Shown piece by piece: positions 63,812-64,000 of a DNA stretch of 64,000 nt. Source of the DNA: Gammaproteobacteria bacterium (lineage in GTDB: Bacteria > Pseudomonadota > Gammaproteobacteria > UBA6429 > Thiohalophilaceae); NCBI GenBank assembly GCA_029880855.1, contig JAOUNS010000013.1, positions 82,877 to 146,876 on the forward strand. The letters are read 5' to 3'. The notes beneath the pieces are model-generated. The model was not told the DNA's origin. It did not search any database and was given only the letters and a program-made list of their open reading frames with translations. The translations under genes were made by a program, and so were the position numbers. Each line of letters starts with the position of its first letter. Position 1 is the first letter of the stretch.

Positions 63812-64000
63812 CATAACGCAAAGGCGCAAAGTTTATTTTTGTCATGTGATCCTGAATCCAGCTTTATACATGAACCCATCCGTGAGGACCATCCCCATTA
63901 TCGGCGTGTGGTTGAGAGGTATTTCATCATTAATTAATCGCGGCAAGGATGCCGCGCATTGGCAGAGGGATAGGGATATCCCTTCTGCCAATGACAGGAT
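63812..64000. repeat. Tandem repeat unit 3 (truncated by window end)
   Basis: The first 189 bases of a third copy follow without a gap and match unit 1 as far as they go, through the second hairpin. The array therefore continues beyond the window and its copy number is unknown. Confidence 0.88.

Noticed and set aside
63071..64000. CRISPR array
   Set aside because: The repeat unit is about 370 bases with no short repeat-spacer alternation and no cas gene in the window.

Overview
This window is chromosomal DNA of a gammaproteobacterium that respires both oxygen and nitrate. The gene orders ftsY-ftsE-ftsX-rpoH, comF/bioBFHCD, coxBA-ctaG-coxC-SURF1-ctaA-ctaB, ccoNOQP-ccoGHIS and napFDAGHBC are all typical of that class. 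A member of the Chromatiales or a nearby group is my guess only, because no rRNA or tRNA gene is visible. Coding density is high. Many genes overlap by ATGA. Intergenic DNA carries several families of palindromic repeats.

Layout. 1-5400 is accessory and all on the minus strand. It holds the start of a gene with a peptidoglycan-binding-like N-terminus, then a candidate peptide-modification operon (radical SAM/SPASM enzyme, a 20-cysteine Ala/Gly-rich repeat peptide and a 182-residue unknown). Next is a three-gene cassette with a caspase-fold-like protein and two exported partners. 5600-10000 holds ridA, recG, ubiC and ubiA. 10000-12700 holds an outer-membrane barrel candidate, a lipoprotein and a secreted zinc metalloprotease. 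13100-18900 holds comF and the complete late biotin operon bioBFHCD.

19400-27500 encodes an aa3-type cytochrome c oxidase (CoxB with a fused heme c domain) and its assembly factors: CtaG, SURF1, a SCO-like protein, heme A synthase and heme O synthase. 27700-36600 encodes the high-affinity cbb3 oxidase (ccoNOQP), its maturation genes (ccoGHIS) and an unannotated 33-residue membrane protein. 36700-39500 holds a von Willebrand factor A protein and a coiled-coil membrane partner. 39500-49000 is the rpoH/ftsXEY block, with a response-regulator diguanylate cyclase inserted, facing two M16 peptidases, rsmD, coaD and a ferredoxin. A CIRCE operator lies upstream of rpoH.

49000-51700 holds a cation diffusion facilitator and a DUF5666-type lipoprotein. 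51700-57900 is a complete periplasmic nitrate reductase operon, napFDAGHBC, with an FNR-type site upstream of napF. 58200-63050 holds a YjgN-like membrane protein, an M48 peptidase, a DsrE-like exported protein, a thioesterase and gamma-glutamyltransferase. The window ends in three copies (the last cut off) of a 370-base tandem repeat rich in hairpins.

The most unusual item is the radical SAM and Cys-repeat peptide operon at 320-2889. It looks like a RiPP system whose precursor has cysteines in a strict five-residue register over more than 100 residues. I do not recognise it as a named family.
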